A DNA stretch of 64,000 nucleotides from Dipylidium caninum (GCA_017562135.1 QEYB01000795.1:122784-186783); one strand, 5' to 3'. Shown: positions 1 to 10,509, numbered from the stretch's first letter. Translations and numbers: made by a program. The notes: a model not told the origin generated them from the letters alone.

Positions 1-1
1 G

Positions 2-178
2 TCAGCCTTGAGATGCAAATCTCAGAGCATCTCAGTGCATAAAAAAGGACTAATCCGTGAACAATTCCTGATAGAAATGTACGAAACACCCACGACGGAT
101 GCAAGTGATGGGCCCTCTGGGTCTACCGAGGCAAACATAGTGATGTCTTGCTCTGAGCACTCGACATGGATGTTTTAG
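2..178 (+). CDS. Possible 3' coding exon, cut by the window edge
   Basis: The frame starting at base 2 is open to a TAG at 176-178, giving 58 codons with no start in the window, so it would be the end of a gene lying to the left. The N-terminal half is basic and cysteine-containing (RCKSQSISVHKKG) and is followed by an acidic, Ser/Thr-rich tail (EMYETPTTDASDG) ending in STWMF. A basic stretch followed by a short hydrophilic tail is common in cytoplasmic tails of membrane receptors, but I recognise no family. A weak donor (GTGATG at 142) lies on a codon boundary and could instead join this piece in phase to the segment at 336-488. An open frame this long is not rare by chance; the call rests on its natural composition. 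Confidence 0.28.
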   Translation, partial: SALRCKSQSISVHKKGLIREQFLIEMYETPTTDASDGPSGSTEANIVMSCSEHSTWMF

Positions 179-335
179 GCCTGTTCTGTAGCAACTGTTT
201 AGCACTTAGTTCTTTTGTTCACAAGTGGGCGGTTTGATTGGCTTGGGAAAGGTGTTTTCCCTTAAGCAACAATTGGGGTGGTGACGAGTCTCTGCAAGAA
301 CAGCAGTCCTCTCTGCCGATTGGGGCAATTCTTAG

Positions 336-488
336 GCTTTGGTGAGAGAATTACGGGAATGCATCGCAAATCTCGTGCATGCAAGAGACGAAGAGAAGCG
401 ACTTGTGGAGCCAAAGCTTCGGCGGAACACAGAAGGTGTCGACCTAACTCTAGAGCAGCAAGACGAAGGTGGAGTGAAGGCAGGCTGA
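336..488 (+). CDS. Possible terminal exon, amphipathic helix
   Basis: After an acceptor-like CTTAG ending at 335 the sequence is open for 50 codons to a TGA at 486-488. The peptide starts ALVRELRECIANLVHARDEE and is rich in Leu, Arg and Glu with a heptad-like spacing of hydrophobic residues, as in a short coiled coil, and ends with an acidic, Gln-containing tail. The opposite strand is also open here for longer (262-669), but its translation is low-quality Leu/Pro/Arg and I take it as the shadow. No family is recognised. If real, this is either the last exon of a transcript or joins the 2-178 piece through a weak in-phase donor. Confidence 0.28.
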   Translation, partial: ALVRELRECIANLVHARDEEKRLVEPKLRRNTEGVDLTLEQQDEGGVKAG

Positions 489-547
489 TGATGATGTAGG
501 GAGGAGATGTCCATTTGGCAAGGCTTCGTTGAGTGTCTCCAAAGGTT

Positions 548-703
548 ATGAATGCAACGGGATACGGTTCATGTGTTAGATCTGGGGTGCAACAATTGCG
601 CATGAAATTAGGTAGCTTAATAGCCGCTTTTGACAACCGTACTATTACCGAACGCTTACACGGCCACACATTTTACCTCACGCCTCATGCGCAGATAAAG
701 TCG
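548..703 (+). CDS. Possible exon with start codon and good donor
   Basis: An ATG at 548 opens 52 codons that stop exactly at a codon boundary before GTAAGG at 704, a good 5' splice site. The peptide begins MNATGYGSCVRSGVQQLRMK and contains a Leu/Ile/Ala stretch near residues 21-28. No signal peptide or known motif is visible. The piece sits just upstream of repeat copy A1, so it could also be decayed repeat sequence. I do not recognise the protein. Confidence 0.2.
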
Positions 704-729
704 GTAAGGATATTTCTTCCTGATTGTGA

Positions 730-3190
730 CCCTCAATGAAGCCTGGCCGTCTCGATTTCTCTATCCAAAAGGAAAGCGCCACCGCTGCGTGGAGACAGTG
801 AGGGTGCGGCGGTGGTCGTTCACTTTATCTTTTCCGGCTGCTCTACACTGCCACACACAGCGACAAATGGGCAGCATTGCTTCCTCCACCGAGTGCCGCC
901 TGCAGCGCCTACTGGGTGGGATTTGAGGGAAGCGCCGTGACGACGCCTTGAGAGTGCGGAGAGCGGAGCTCACTAGTCACCTGTGAGTGGATGTCAGTTG
1001 ATGCGTTTTACACACAGGGGACGTCTTCTTGAGTGAAACTCTACTCACCACTCTGTGCATGCAAGACAATCAGCTTGATTCTCAGACAATTTTCACTCAT
1101 AGACAATTCAATTCAAAACTGCCCCAAGCACCCAACTCTTCATGAGGTGACAAGATAAGGCTGTAGTGTAGAAAAGGCTGCGGGTTGAAGATAAGGGAAA
1201 AAAGCCCTCTTGTAAGTGAGAAATCAGAGGAAAGGAAATTCTCGAGTCACCGGAGAAGACAATGTGCGTGAGAGGAGTGAGGAGTGAGTGGATGTAGAAG
1301 AGCTAATTGAACCCGTCGGGGTATGTGTCGATGTACTTGGAGAATGTCACTACGCACCCACCGACCCCAAACCCCAACGAACTCACCGGGCTCACTGCTC
1401 CCCAAACTTCCATTGCCGCGACATCGGCCAAAGCTTCTACCCCCAGGCCCGTTGATTTTAGCTCCGCACAACTTCACGATGGTGGTCCAATGCTCATCGC
1501 ACTTGACGACTTTTACACACCCACAAACGCTGTCTACGTGCAATTGTCTCCTCTCGCTCCAACTCGCCTCTCAAGGCAATGGATGAGGCTGTGTCCACTC
1601 CACTATCGCCTTGTGGCCGGAGAGGCTCTATTCCCGAAGCTGCGGTCTGATATTGCTTTTGGTAGGCGGCGCGTGCTAAATAATGAGGCTACTGAGATTG
1701 GTGTGGGAATTAAGGCGAGTCCCATGAAGACAGCTGGGCGGCTTTCTTCTTCGACACATTTGAAGCACCGCGGTAATTTTCTCATCTTAGGACCATCCTG
1801 TGGTCCACGTTGAGAGGCGGACACATTCTCGACACTATTCGCCCTTCACAGTGGGCATTCTCGTCGTGGCTGCTAAGCAGGCACCGCGCATTCCCGACTC
1901 CGCCGAATGGTGATTGACGTTATGAGATGTGGAGAAGAGGCGGAGACCTGAGACGTTCCACTGACGGGTGTAAGCGGGAGCGAAGTAAAAGACAGTCACG
2001 CGTTGATAAAGGCAACTGAGCGGTCACAGACGCTGAGACTAATGACTGCTGCTACTGCGGAGAACTTAATGAATTATTTCAGGCAGTAGAGCCTACCCAC
2101 CTACCCGCCCACTTGCCTGCCACTCTGCCCCGAAGGCGTACTGCCTTTGTTCAGACAGGTTTGGCGTTGGAACGCAATAAGCATTGACAACATTCGTCAC
2201 CTCTTTGACTGCGCTGCAGAGTTGAAGCGTAAGTGGAAGACGTGAGGAGGCCGAGAAGGCTTCTCACTGCCACCCAACAAGCCATCACAAATGCGCTCAC
2301 GATGGGGGAGGACAAGTGAACGAGAAATGTGGCTTCTCCTCCTCCTGATTTGGATGATTGAACGTTAGACTAGGAAATCTGTGAATTTTAAACGCCACAC
2401 GACACTGGTGATTTAAATTTGGCTTTGAAGTCAAAACCCCAGGCCTAACTTCGTTGTCTGTAGTAGCCGCCCATGTGGAACTGCACGACCATCAGTAAAC
2501 AACTCGAAGGGTGCTCAGAGCAGGTCGATCAACTCACATCTTCGGGGCCTCACTGGCTTGGAATGCGTGTATCGCGATCATTGTGGCTCGCAAGTTAAGG
2601 AGGCAGAAGCGCAGATGACGTAGCAGTTCAGGAAGTGGAGAGAAAAGTGTTTCGACTGCTCGGGCCCATGCAACAGGAGGCGAAGTAGAGAAGAACTCGT
2701 CAGTGGATCGGAGAAGTGGGCGCCATGACAGCGACGAGAAACATGTGAGCCGGAACTTGTTGAAGTCGGCTGGACGATATTGCATGCGCAGATGGATCAG
2801 TTGTGCTGTGCAGAGGATTTTCAGAGGATGTGAAAGATTTTCTATTCCAGCCCTTCATCATCCTTCACCTCGCCCCCTTTTCCATATGTTACTTTGAGAC
2901 GCTGCAGTCCACAAACACAGTCTTTGTTAAATGACAGGGACGTTATTTGTTGTTGCAACTAACTACTCTGCATTTCTACTCCTGCTCCGCCGCAGCAACA
3001 CGAGCTTTAGGGGGGAGACGAGGAAAAGTGAAAACAACGCTACCAACTCTCGTCACTACATTCTTCCAATTTATGATCACATTTGCGTTCAACGCGAAAT
3101 TGCTGGGATGGCATTCTTTTGCTAATTAACCGCCCTACTCCCTCCCGATGTCGGATTCTCCACATTTATGCATCCAATAGGCGAAAGTGC
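730..3190 (+). repeat. Dispersed repeat A/B, copy 1 (longest)
   Basis: This block recurs in shorter form at 8750-9935 in the same order. Shared anchors include GGACGTCTTCT near 1020 and 8956, the stretch before the start of the exon-like part near 1240 and 9255, GTCGGCTGGAC near 2767 and 9550, CTTTTTCCATATG near 2880 and 9662, and GCATCCAATAGGCG / GCAATGAATAGGCG near 3172 and 9901. Copy 2 lacks roughly 1 kb present here at about 1560-2530. The A part (730-1560) recurs reversed at 28720-29680 and the B part (2534-2900) reversed at 35690-36040, where 20 bases from 2551 match exactly. Similarity by eye is about 65-80% with many small indels. I see no transposase or reverse transcriptase motif, so the class is unknown. 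Confidence 0.75.
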
Positions 3191-3775
3191 GCCCGAAATA
3201 TCGGCGAGACACTGGTGCGGGACGGCGCGTGTCGTGTGGAAAGTGTGGAAAGAAGGCGAGTCACCGCGGTGAGGTGATTGGCGGTCAGGGTATAAGCCAC
3301 ATTCATCGACGATGGACTCATTCTCTGCCCATCAAGCTGTTCTGCGTGGCCCCGTCGACCTTCTTCTAGCCAACCAACCGGGTTTGCTTTGCTGCTCGCA
3401 GTGTTTGCAACTTAATGTGGGTGTGACAAACAGTCTGTTCTGTGCCCATGAGTTGGTACTCGAGAATGGGCAAAGCGAGGGATGGAGTGGCGTGGTGTTC
3501 CGTGGAGTGGGATGAGGGAGAGAAAATTAGGATTATTGATTAACGTCTCACAGGAAGGCGGGAATTGGGGGCAGAGAACAGAATCCTTTCGTCTACTGAA
3601 CTAGAAAACAAGGGTTGAAGCTTCAATATTTATGTATCCGAAGCCACATTTCTGATGCTCTGGTAAGCCGAAACAGACAGGCATGACAGCGTGCTAATTA
3701 CAGTGCTGTGGCATGCTGTTTTAAGGCAAAACTTGCTCCACTTGAAATTTTTTATTGAGCGGGAAACGCAGTTAG

Positions 3776-3994
3776 TCTAAAGTTGGCTGTAGCCACGACT
3801 TCGAGGCTGATGCAAATGACGCCACCAAGCAGACGTTTTATATGGATGGAGGAAAGAAGGGGCGGCGTGGTAATCCAGCTTTTCACGATGCTACCTCCGA
3901 AGATGATTCGAGATTTGGTCATTTCGCATTGGATTATATGCAAAGATTCTGCCATAGGCGGTTAGAAATGGTTTGCATCGGGGCAGACGGATAG
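3776..3994 (+). CDS. Possible exon, hydrophilic Asp/Lys-rich segment
   Basis: The frame is open for 72 codons from just after an acceptor-like GTTAG (ending 3775) to a TAG at 3992. The product is strongly hydrophilic: FEADANDATKQTFYMDG, then a basic KKGRRG, then NPAFHDATSEDDSRFGHFAL, then a basic MQRFCHRRLEM. Such alternating acidic and basic patches resemble cytoplasmic loops or tails of membrane proteins, but I recognise no family. A GTAATC at 3871 could act as an internal donor. A second + frame is also open here with poorer composition. It lies in a stretch not matched elsewhere in the window. Confidence 0.28.
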   Translation, partial: SKVGCSHDFEADANDATKQTFYMDGGKKGRRGNPAFHDATSEDDSRFGHFALDYMQRFCHRRLEMVCIGADG

Positions 3995-4350
3995 AGAGTT
4001 TGGATGGCGGATTGAAGTTGTTTCATGGCAATCAGGGTTTGCGAGTTACCAATGTTTAATATGCCGTTGCTTATTAATCTCCTTTGAATCAAAAAGGAGT
4101 TGTTAACCCCACCTCTGAACAGGCAAATTGTGCTCTGGATTGCACGAAGAAGCATCCGTAGTCACACCCTACTTACAACACAGTGAGTAAGCGAGAGAGA
4201 CTCCCTTATTCCAAGGGTAATCAAATAGGCGTACTGTCACCCCACTTTGTGGTCATACGATGATCAGTCTCATTACGATTATTTTCTTAAAGTAGTTTCT
4301 ACGCAACCCACCCATTGGGTATTTAATGATGTTATTGCGATGTTCCTCAT

Positions 4351-4563
4351 ATGCTTGAAATAATCTCCTCTCTATGTCCCATATTTATTCTTATCGGTTT
4401 TTCCTCCATTCTTATGTTACTCTCTTTCTTACTACCTGTCTTTTCATGGATCCATGTTTTACCTTCCTTTTTCTTACTCAGGTTGCCAATTTCAATCATT
4501 TGTCTTCTTTATTTCGTTTCCCAAATTCCTAACCTCTTAACGTTAGTGCACTTCGTTACATGA
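4351..4563 (+). other. T-rich segment encoding only a hydrophobic shadow ORF
   Basis: The + strand is strongly T/C-rich here, and the 70-codon frame is almost entirely Leu, Ile, Phe, Ser and Pro. This is what T-rich DNA gives in any frame, so I do not call a membrane protein. A long pyrimidine tract followed by TTACTCAG near 4480-4490 would make a good acceptor, but the sequence after it does not look coding. Confidence 0.4.
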
Positions 4564-4755
4564 CAAATACTTTACACAATTGTTTGGCTCTTACAAACAG
4601 AACAGCATTAAGCATGTCTATTTTTCCTCAAGCTTTGACTACAGCTAACATTTTTGTTCCCATTTTGATATCGGCTGAGAGGACTTGTGGTCATTCTAGT
4701 GTCGCCATCGGTGTCAGCAAAATCTCTCCTATGTCTGTTCACGAGCGGAAATTAG

Positions 4756-5001
4756 GAACCGCCTGATACGTATTTAAGTACGGACAAAAAAGTGGTCTCT
4801 AGATTGAAGACAGACAAATTTGTCATCAGTGTGAGCGATGCCAGGTTATACGACGGCTTCTTTGCGTTGTTCGAAACGTGTGTGTCACTTGGCGTGACTG
4901 GATATTTCGGGGACAGCTGCGGAGGCAGACTTCTTGTGGGAATGACTGAATGGAACCTTACAATGACCCGCATAGCTTATTCTTATTGCTCACCTTCCTG
5001 A
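4756..5001 (+). CDS. Possible terminal exon, unknown protein
   Basis: Open for 81 codons from after an acceptor-like ATTAG (4751-4755) to a TGA at 4999. The peptide contains TDKFVISVSDARLYDG, then FFALFETCVSLGVTGYFG, then DSCGGRLLVGMTEWN, a globular-looking mix of charged and hydrophobic residues with three cysteines. No motif is recognised. The segment is not seen elsewhere in the window. The antisense frame is open almost as far but is Ser/Thr/Pro-rich and less convincing. Confidence 0.27.
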   Translation, partial: EPPDTYLSTDKKVVSRLKTDKFVISVSDARLYDGFFALFETCVSLGVTGYFGDSCGGRLLVGMTEWNLTMTRIAYSYCSPS

Positions 5002-5009
5002 GTGGTCTA

Positions 5010-6060
5010 TTTTGACGTATAAGTGTGGTAAATTTTTGAGAAGACCGTCGTTGGTGGATGCGAAGAATTTTCCTTCTGAGTGGGGCAAGGAGTCGTTTCA
5101 ATTCCATCACAATCCCCATTTACTTACTGTCACGTTTTCTCTAATTGGCTTTCGGCTTACTCTGTTTCCGAGTCACTTCTGACTGCTGTTTTCGTCCACG
5201 CTGCTGCGTGAGGCGAGGAGAAGGGAAGAGAAGAGAGGAGAGGAGAGGCGGAGCGGAGTGGAGTGGAGGGGAGTGGAGCGAGGTGGGTAGAGTGAGAGAG
5301 AGCGAGAAATTACACGGAAGATGTCTGTGTCTTTACCGACGAGCAATTTCTGCAAGTGAGGTGTCATCACATTCCCTCTCATTCTACAAAGCTCTGCTGA
5401 ACCCATTGCTAGTTCACTGATTGAATTCACGAAAAGACGACTAATAACCACACGTCAGCAGGATATAGGATTTCGTTTCCGACAGAGTGATGCAGTAATG
5501 GTCTTCAGGACGTACGGCTACTGTTTCAGCCCGAGAGAGAACGATACTACCCAGAAAAGGTATCCCAACGCATTACCCACTAGCAAGATGCGCCAACCCC
5601 TCCCTCCTCCGTCTCCTTTATTCAGTGTGCATCCATCCCCCTACACATGGGAAGAGGCCGTAAATTGACACCCATTTAGCCTTACTTCTTGTTGACTCAG
5701 TCGGTTAACACAGACATCATCGCGGCAATTGAAATAATTCATGAGGAGAAAGTGCCAGTGTGGTGAGAAGTGAGGGAGAAGGAGGTAGAGCTTTCTGTTC
5801 TGGTGGGAATCGGGATTCTCGAGGGAAGTCACGTGACTCATGGGGCGCTGGTACCCCTCAAACGATCCACAAAGTTTGCATTTACTCTGTCCTTTTCTCC
5901 CACCCAAAATGCTCTCCACTCGCTGTTTCAAGGTTTTCGGGATCGGCGCTATAAGACTTCCTCCTTCTCAGGAGACGCCTCCACTTCTGCCACAGCGACG
6001 TGACAGCCTCGCGTCGACTATGAGATTCAGACTTGCTCCTGGATGAGCGTGCATTGCCCA
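5010..6060. other. No convincing gene; purine-rich tract and a short G-like fragment
   Basis: A GA-rich tract runs from about 5210 to 5300 (GGAGA / GGAGTG units). At 5320-5365 a short stretch (ACCGACGAGCAATTTCTGCA) resembles 30740-30775. Both strands are partly open at 5640-6090, including a basic - strand peptide (SLWQKWRRLLRRRKSYSADP) directly beside repeat C1, but no splice sites decide between the frames. Confidence 0.4.
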
Positions 6061-6063
6061 TCG

Positions 6064-7016
6064 TCGGAAGATGAGTTTTAAAGACGCCAATCAATATTTC
6101 CTAGGTCAAACGCTTCAAGTGTTTATGAATATCGATTTCCCACTTGTCATTTCTTCGCCAACTGTCTGAAACCACTGCACAAATGAAGTGTTGGGGTAAA
6201 ATGTCATTCCATGGGAAGGGTTAGCTTTATCCATGTCCTGCATGGATGACCGTTTTGGTTGCGCCATTGCCAGCGTCAAGAGAGTTTTTTGCGATAGTAT
6301 TTACAGTCGAGTCAAAATATTTGCCCTATTCTCCACTACTTTCAATCAGCAAAACTAACTCATTTAAAGCTTCGTTGCATGCAACAGATGGACGGCGTGG
6401 AAGTTTTCCCTCCCACTCAAAAGTGTGCGTTTTCTGCTCTTTGGACATCACCCGAGGAACATTGAGCAAGGTGGGATGGACATGAATGCCACAAATGCTG
6501 ACACGAGAAAATAAGTTGATAGACTCATTTGCGGCCGTGAATATAGTCCTTCCGATTGAGGCCGCTCTACGCCATAATGTTCAACTTGAGGCTTTCGGTG
6601 AAACAGTGCTGACTCCTACCTTTCCTGCTCCAGCCAAACAGGCAGGCATAGCCACGAGTCACAAGTTGTATTCGTACTCTTTGGGGACAGTGTTTTACTT
6701 TGTGAGTGTTTAATTGCCTATTCTCGATACTTCCTATTTGCCAAAAATGTTTTTCTCACAAATCCTCATCACCTCTGTGCGTGACAGTTAATAATGCGTG
6801 GGACGGTGGCGCAGAGTTCGTTGGAAGGAGAATAAATAGTTTACTGAGTGGACTTGTAATTTTGTCGTTCGAAACTCATTAGTTCGAGAGTTGTCAAATC
6901 ATAGCGGGCAAGTGAGAGACAAAAAGTCCGTTTGTGTTGGTAAAGCATTGCTCCAGGCCTTTGACCATTCTTCCAACACAGTAATTTTTTCCACAAAGGA
7001 GGAAGCAAAGTGTCAC
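6064..7016 (+). repeat. Dispersed repeat C, copy 1
   Basis: The whole block recurs as a reverse complement at 36143-37122 with roughly 85-90% identity by eye, the highest of any pair in the window. Long shared runs include the stretches around 6550-6710 and 6880-6990. The left limit is near the shared GTCGG at 6063 and the right limit near CACAAAG at 6995, after which the two copies diverge. Open frames occur (6246-6485, 6486-6713), but the corresponding frames in copy 2 are shifted by indels, so no protein is preserved. Pieces of C also occur at both ends of D1 and D2. I see no clear terminal inverted repeat or target duplication. Confidence 0.85.
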
Positions 7017-7019
7017 ACA

Positions 7020-7865
7020 TGCCACTATATTGAAATGAAAGATGCAGAAAGAGTGTTTTCCTTAGAACAAAAGGTTGTTGAATGCTTTTTGACTAGCCGT
7101 CCCGCAAGACTGCGTCTACGGCCCCATAGCATCAGTGCGCCAGGCTGACATTCCATTTGGCTGCCTTGCTAGTGCCTCAACAGAGCATGAACGACACTCA
7201 CTGCACTGACCACGATGGTGAGCGAGTGAGGAGCCATCGCCCTGCGCACACACACACACACACACACACGTATGCATTCTCGCGCACAAGTAGTCGCCTG
7301 GTGAGTGGATTGGGAAAGGGATCAGTTGGATACCTGCATTGATCTATCCGATTGATAAGCATAACCCTTCGTTCCGATTTGAGTGCTCTTCTCCTAGTGT
7401 ACCAGCCGTCAAGCATCCAGACTCTCTGACTCATAGCCATGAGATTAGAAGAGAGCTTCTCACACATGTGGGGTGTCGTAGAATATACATTAACATCGAT
7501 GAAGGAAAATGTACAAAAATGAAAAACATGCTTTTTATTTGGGAGGAAATCCCTTCTACTGCCATAATCTCATTCCTTCTTGTCTGGAAGGTGATAGCGT
7601 TATGTTACACGCAAAGATAGACAATGGCTCTTTTCCCACCTTCTGATGTATTGTCAGGTAAACACTCCTAGGCGAAGTGTTGGAAATGACGACAAAACTC
7701 GGTGGAGCAACTAGTTGGTAAACGAGCTTGCATTCCTCCCAGTCAGTGGACTTCGTCAGATTCTACAAAGCTGAGTAGGAAAAAATTGGGTAAGATTAAA
7801 CCTAGGAAGAAAACGAGTATAGGCCATATGGGGCAAAGCTGTCTAGGAATGTGATGTGGTGCGAG
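7020..7865. other. Unassigned stretch with a CA microsatellite
   Basis: Apart from the dinucleotide run at 7243-7270 I see no gene or repeat match here. Open frames up to 93 codons are present on both strands without supporting splice sites. Confidence 0.4.
7243..7270. repeat. (CA)n microsatellite
   Basis: About 12 uninterrupted CA units, starting after CCCTG and ending at CGTATG. This is the only long dinucleotide run in the window. Confidence 0.97.
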
Positions 7866-7872
7866 AGGAGTT

Positions 7873-8076
7873 TTGTTAGACGGTGAGATAGTAAGTTTGC
7901 GATCAGGCGAGATAGGCGAGTCAGCAACCGTAACATCTGCAGCATCATCGCAAGCAGCAACAAACATGCCCTCCGTCAATACATGGCGGCTTTATCCCCG
8001 TCCCATTTACAGTAGGTGCACCGAGTCGCACGCGTGTGTCGAGATTCCTCAACCGACAGGTGGGCTGATCAAGTAG
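7873..8076 (+). CDS. Possible exon, Ser/Ala/Thr-rich segment
   Basis: Open for 67 codons to a TAG at 8074. It reads DGEIVSLRSGEIGESATVTS, then a low-complexity AASSQAATNMPSVN, then WRLYPRPIYSRCTESHACVE and PQPTGG. There is no ATG at the start of the frame, so it would need an upstream exon. An internal acceptor-like CCCATTTACAG at 8001-8011 could mark a later exon start. A second + frame downstream (8195-8464) is also open and partly natural-looking, which shows how weak composition alone is as evidence. No family recognised. Confidence 0.22.
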   Translation: MLDGEIVSLRSGEIGESATVTSAASSQAATNMPSVNTWRLYPRPIYSRCTESHACVEIPQPTGGLIK

Positions 8077-8749
8077 CCATCATATCCAAAGAAAACTTGG
8101 CAACCGAGCGTTTTCGGTGGGTGGAAACGAGTGTTAACCTCACATCGATTCAATCATTCTGTCCATCACTTCGCGGTCCCGAAGTCGTGAAATTGTGTCG
8201 TTCTTGCCAAAACGTAGACTCTGGGTGAGAGTGAGCCTATCTTATGAAATATGTTTTCGCATATACGTAGGTATGCGACTAGGAACAGATTCCGTGTCAG
8301 TTCTCAGCAGATATCCTTACAGATATGTGAACTTTCAGTGTCTGGCAAGGCAATCGAGGATGATGACAAGATTGCAGAAAGAAAGTGTTCGCTACTCGGG
8401 CGGAGAGCGGAGTATCAAGGCATTTCTGTCCATACCTTCATACCTGGGTCCATTTCTCAACTAGGAGGGGCAATTTGTCTGATTTCGCGGCAGAATTGCA
8501 CAAATGTACCTTGTGCAACGTACACTTCTCTCGTGTCCTCATAAGGTCGTTTAAAAAAGAGAAATCGCGGCTTCTGTTTGAGGCAGTGAGAGATGGGGTA
8601 GAGAATGGCGAATGCAAGTTTAATCTCCCTTGGCTGCCCCACAGTGGCTTCTTTCACCGATCCCCCCTTTAGCTAGAATTTGCGCGCCGAAGAGCATAGA
8701 TTGCACTAAGAAGGAACGGAATGGAGAGCGTCGCGTGCAATGCCTACAT

Positions 8750-9935
8750 TGGAGTTTGAGGAAAGCCTTGTGGTGGAGCCTTAAATAGGCCCACACGTCG
8801 TCAGCTTCGTTCGACTGCAGCTCAAGCGGTTCAGACGAGCAGGCACTTGCGAACGCACAGACTAGATATTAGTCGTCGTCTTTGCGTAGTCCAGTCGCCT
8901 GTGAGCTCACCGGCCAACTGGAACTGGATGCAGGTTGATGGGATTTTTTAACGGAGGACGTCTTCTCGATTGATGATCCACTCACCACTCGCTACACGAG
9001 AGGCAGTTAGTGCAGTCCTTATAGCATTTTCACCCCGAGGGAATTCAACTCGAAACCTATTAATTTCTCTACTTAATTCCGCGGACTCCTCTGACTTAAC
9101 TACCTCACGCAGGCAATTCACCATGAGGTGACGAGGTAAGTCTTTAGTGCAGAAAAGAGATGCTGAGTGAAGATGAAGAAGAGGTAGAAGTAAGTTTAAT
9201 GGAACAAAGTCTTCTTGTGACAGAGAAAGCAGAGGAAAAGAAAATCTCGAGTCACCGAGGAAGACAATGTGCGGGCGAGTGGTGGGCAGGAGTAGTTCAA
9301 GAATGCCGCGGCTCACCCATCGACCTTAAACTCACGGCCTACACCCTCCGAACTCGTTAAACTCACGGATCCCTCGACCCTCTATCACCACGACAACGGT
9401 TGCACAACTGCGGAGGCGTTCTCAATGGGGAAGGATGATTGGTCGAGTGACGTGACTGTATCGGCTGCCGAACTCCATGTGAAAGTGGGCGAAGTGAAGC
9501 ACGACTCGTAAGTGCATCGGGAATGTAGACGTCATGACAGGGCATGCTGATGTCGGCTGGACAGCTTGACTTCAATAAAAGGACCATTCGCGCTCCGCAG
9601 AAGATTTTCAAAGGACGTAGAGAACTTCTTATTCCACCTCTTCATCTTCCTAACCTCGCTCCTTTTTCCATATGTCATTCGCATGGGAGAAGCATTATAC
9701 CCTGCTTAGTCTAACTACTCGCTTCTCTTACTACTTCACTCCATCAACAGGCGCTCGGAGATGGAGGACGAGGAACATCCCATTAGAGTTCAGTGCACTG
9801 GCGTGCTAGTAGAAAGAATTACTAGGATGGCTCTTTTGTGGAATAACCTCTCAATCCTCATCCCCTCCCCCCGCCTAGCCTTCAGATTCGACACATTTGT
9901 GCAATGAATAGGCGGAGGGACCACCCGACTGATTG
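8750..9935 (+). repeat. Dispersed repeat A/B, copy 2
   Basis: Same order as copy 1 (730-3190), lacking about 1 kb of its middle. On the - strand, 8992-9123 carries an open stretch (MVNCLREVVKSEESAEL) running into AGTG followed by GTGAGTGG, a good donor-like site that copy 1 and the reversed copy at 28720-29680 partly retain. The right end lies only about 30 bases before the possible exon at 9968, so the block may sit in an intron. Confidence 0.78.
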
Positions 9936-9967
9936 GAAGAAGACTCTTAATTTACTAATCACACAAG

Positions 9968-10103
9968 AAGGAGGAGTTAGAGCAACCCCGACGGCCACAA
10001 CAACAAGGACAACAGCCCGTGACCATCTTGGTGGACTACCCTAAACAAGAGGCCCTTCAAATGGTCGAGGAGCAAGCAGTGGGCTACGACTACTACGACA
10101 CCA
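9968..10103 (+). CDS. Probable internal exon, Gln-rich region then acidic segment
   Basis: This is one of the best exon candidates. Upstream is TTTACTAATCACACAAG, with a branch-point-like CTAAT about 12 bases before the AG; downstream is GTAAGTAG, a near-perfect donor. The 45 open codons read KEELEQPRRPQQQGQQ, then PVTILVDYPKQEALQMVEEQ, then AVGYDYYDT, ending one base into a codon. The Gln/Pro-rich part suggests a flexible cytosolic region; the acidic Tyr-rich end is distinctive. The next phase-compatible candidates are 10196-10251 (92-base intron) and 34330-34482 (24-kb intron). I recognise no family. Exon size (136 nt) is typical for animals. Confidence 0.42.
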
Positions 10104-10195
10104 GTAAGTAGCCTCACATTTTCATAGTGCTTCTACCCAACGCACAACTCATACCTTCGATGTTAACCTCCACAACACTGCAACAGTTGCCACAG

Positions 10196-10251
10196 TAGGG
10201 CCAAGCGCCCACCTACTTCATTTGGCTGACGCAATTCTACCATGGCTTTGC
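10196..10251 (+). CDS. Possible small exon following 9968-10103
   Basis: An acceptor CTGCAACAGTTGCCACAG ends at 10195 and a donor GTGAGG starts at 10252. The 56 bases start with two bases that complete the codon left open by the 9968-10103 exon, then read GPSAHLLHLADAILPWLC with no stop. The result is a short hydrophobic segment. The intron between them would be 92 bases, near the lower limit for animals. A phase match has a one in three chance of arising by accident. It would end in phase 0, which does not fit the 34330 exon directly. Confidence 0.25.
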
Positions 10252-10297
10252 GTGAGGGAACAAAGCGACACGGTTTTGTGGACTTAGTGCTCGCTTT

Positions 10298-10504
10298 CTA
10301 ATTCACTCCGCCTTCCTTTTCGTCATGAGCTTTGTCACTGTCTTGTTTTCCGAAGGAAGGATTACTCGGCGATATCTGGTAGCACATATAGTATGTGTTA
10401 GCAAGGTTGTTCGAGATGGGTCGGAAGAGGCCACTTGCCTCTTGCCACTTTGTAGCCGCAAATGAACCGTTGCTATCCCTCTGACTGCCCTTTATTTCAA
10501 ACAT
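10298..10504 (-). CDS. Possible small ORF, Ser/Asn-rich
   Basis: A 68-codon ATG-started frame on the - strand with a natural composition: MFEIKGSQRDSNGSFAATKW at the start, a central ISNNLANTYYMCYQISPSN and an acidic/basic end (KQDSDKAHDEKEGG). No motif, signal peptide or splice site is evident and no homologous block exists elsewhere in the window. Reported only because it is compact and well composed. Confidence 0.18.
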   Translation of the reverse strand: MFEIKGSQRDSNGSFAATKWQEASGLFRPISNNLANTYYMCYQISPSNPSFGKQDSDKAHDEKEGGVN

Positions 10505-10509
10505 GTATA

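Noticed and set aside
262..669. 135-codon - strand ORF
   Set aside because: Poor composition; it lies opposite a better + strand segment at 336-488 and has no splice support.
1307..1813. 168-codon + strand ORF
   Set aside because: It overlaps repeat A copy 1, and the matching parts of copies 2 and 3 have stops and indels, so no protein is conserved.
4351..4563. Apparent three-helix membrane protein
   Set aside because: T-rich DNA encodes Leu/Ile/Phe in all frames; there is no start context, no charged loops and no homologue in the window.
5145..5451. Arg/Gly/Glu-rich ORFs on both strands
   Set aside because: Produced by a GGAGA/GGAGTG simple tract.
6246..6713. Two ORFs inside repeat C copy 1 as a transposon protein
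   Set aside because: The closely similar copy 2 has the same region in shifted frames, so the frames are not under selection.
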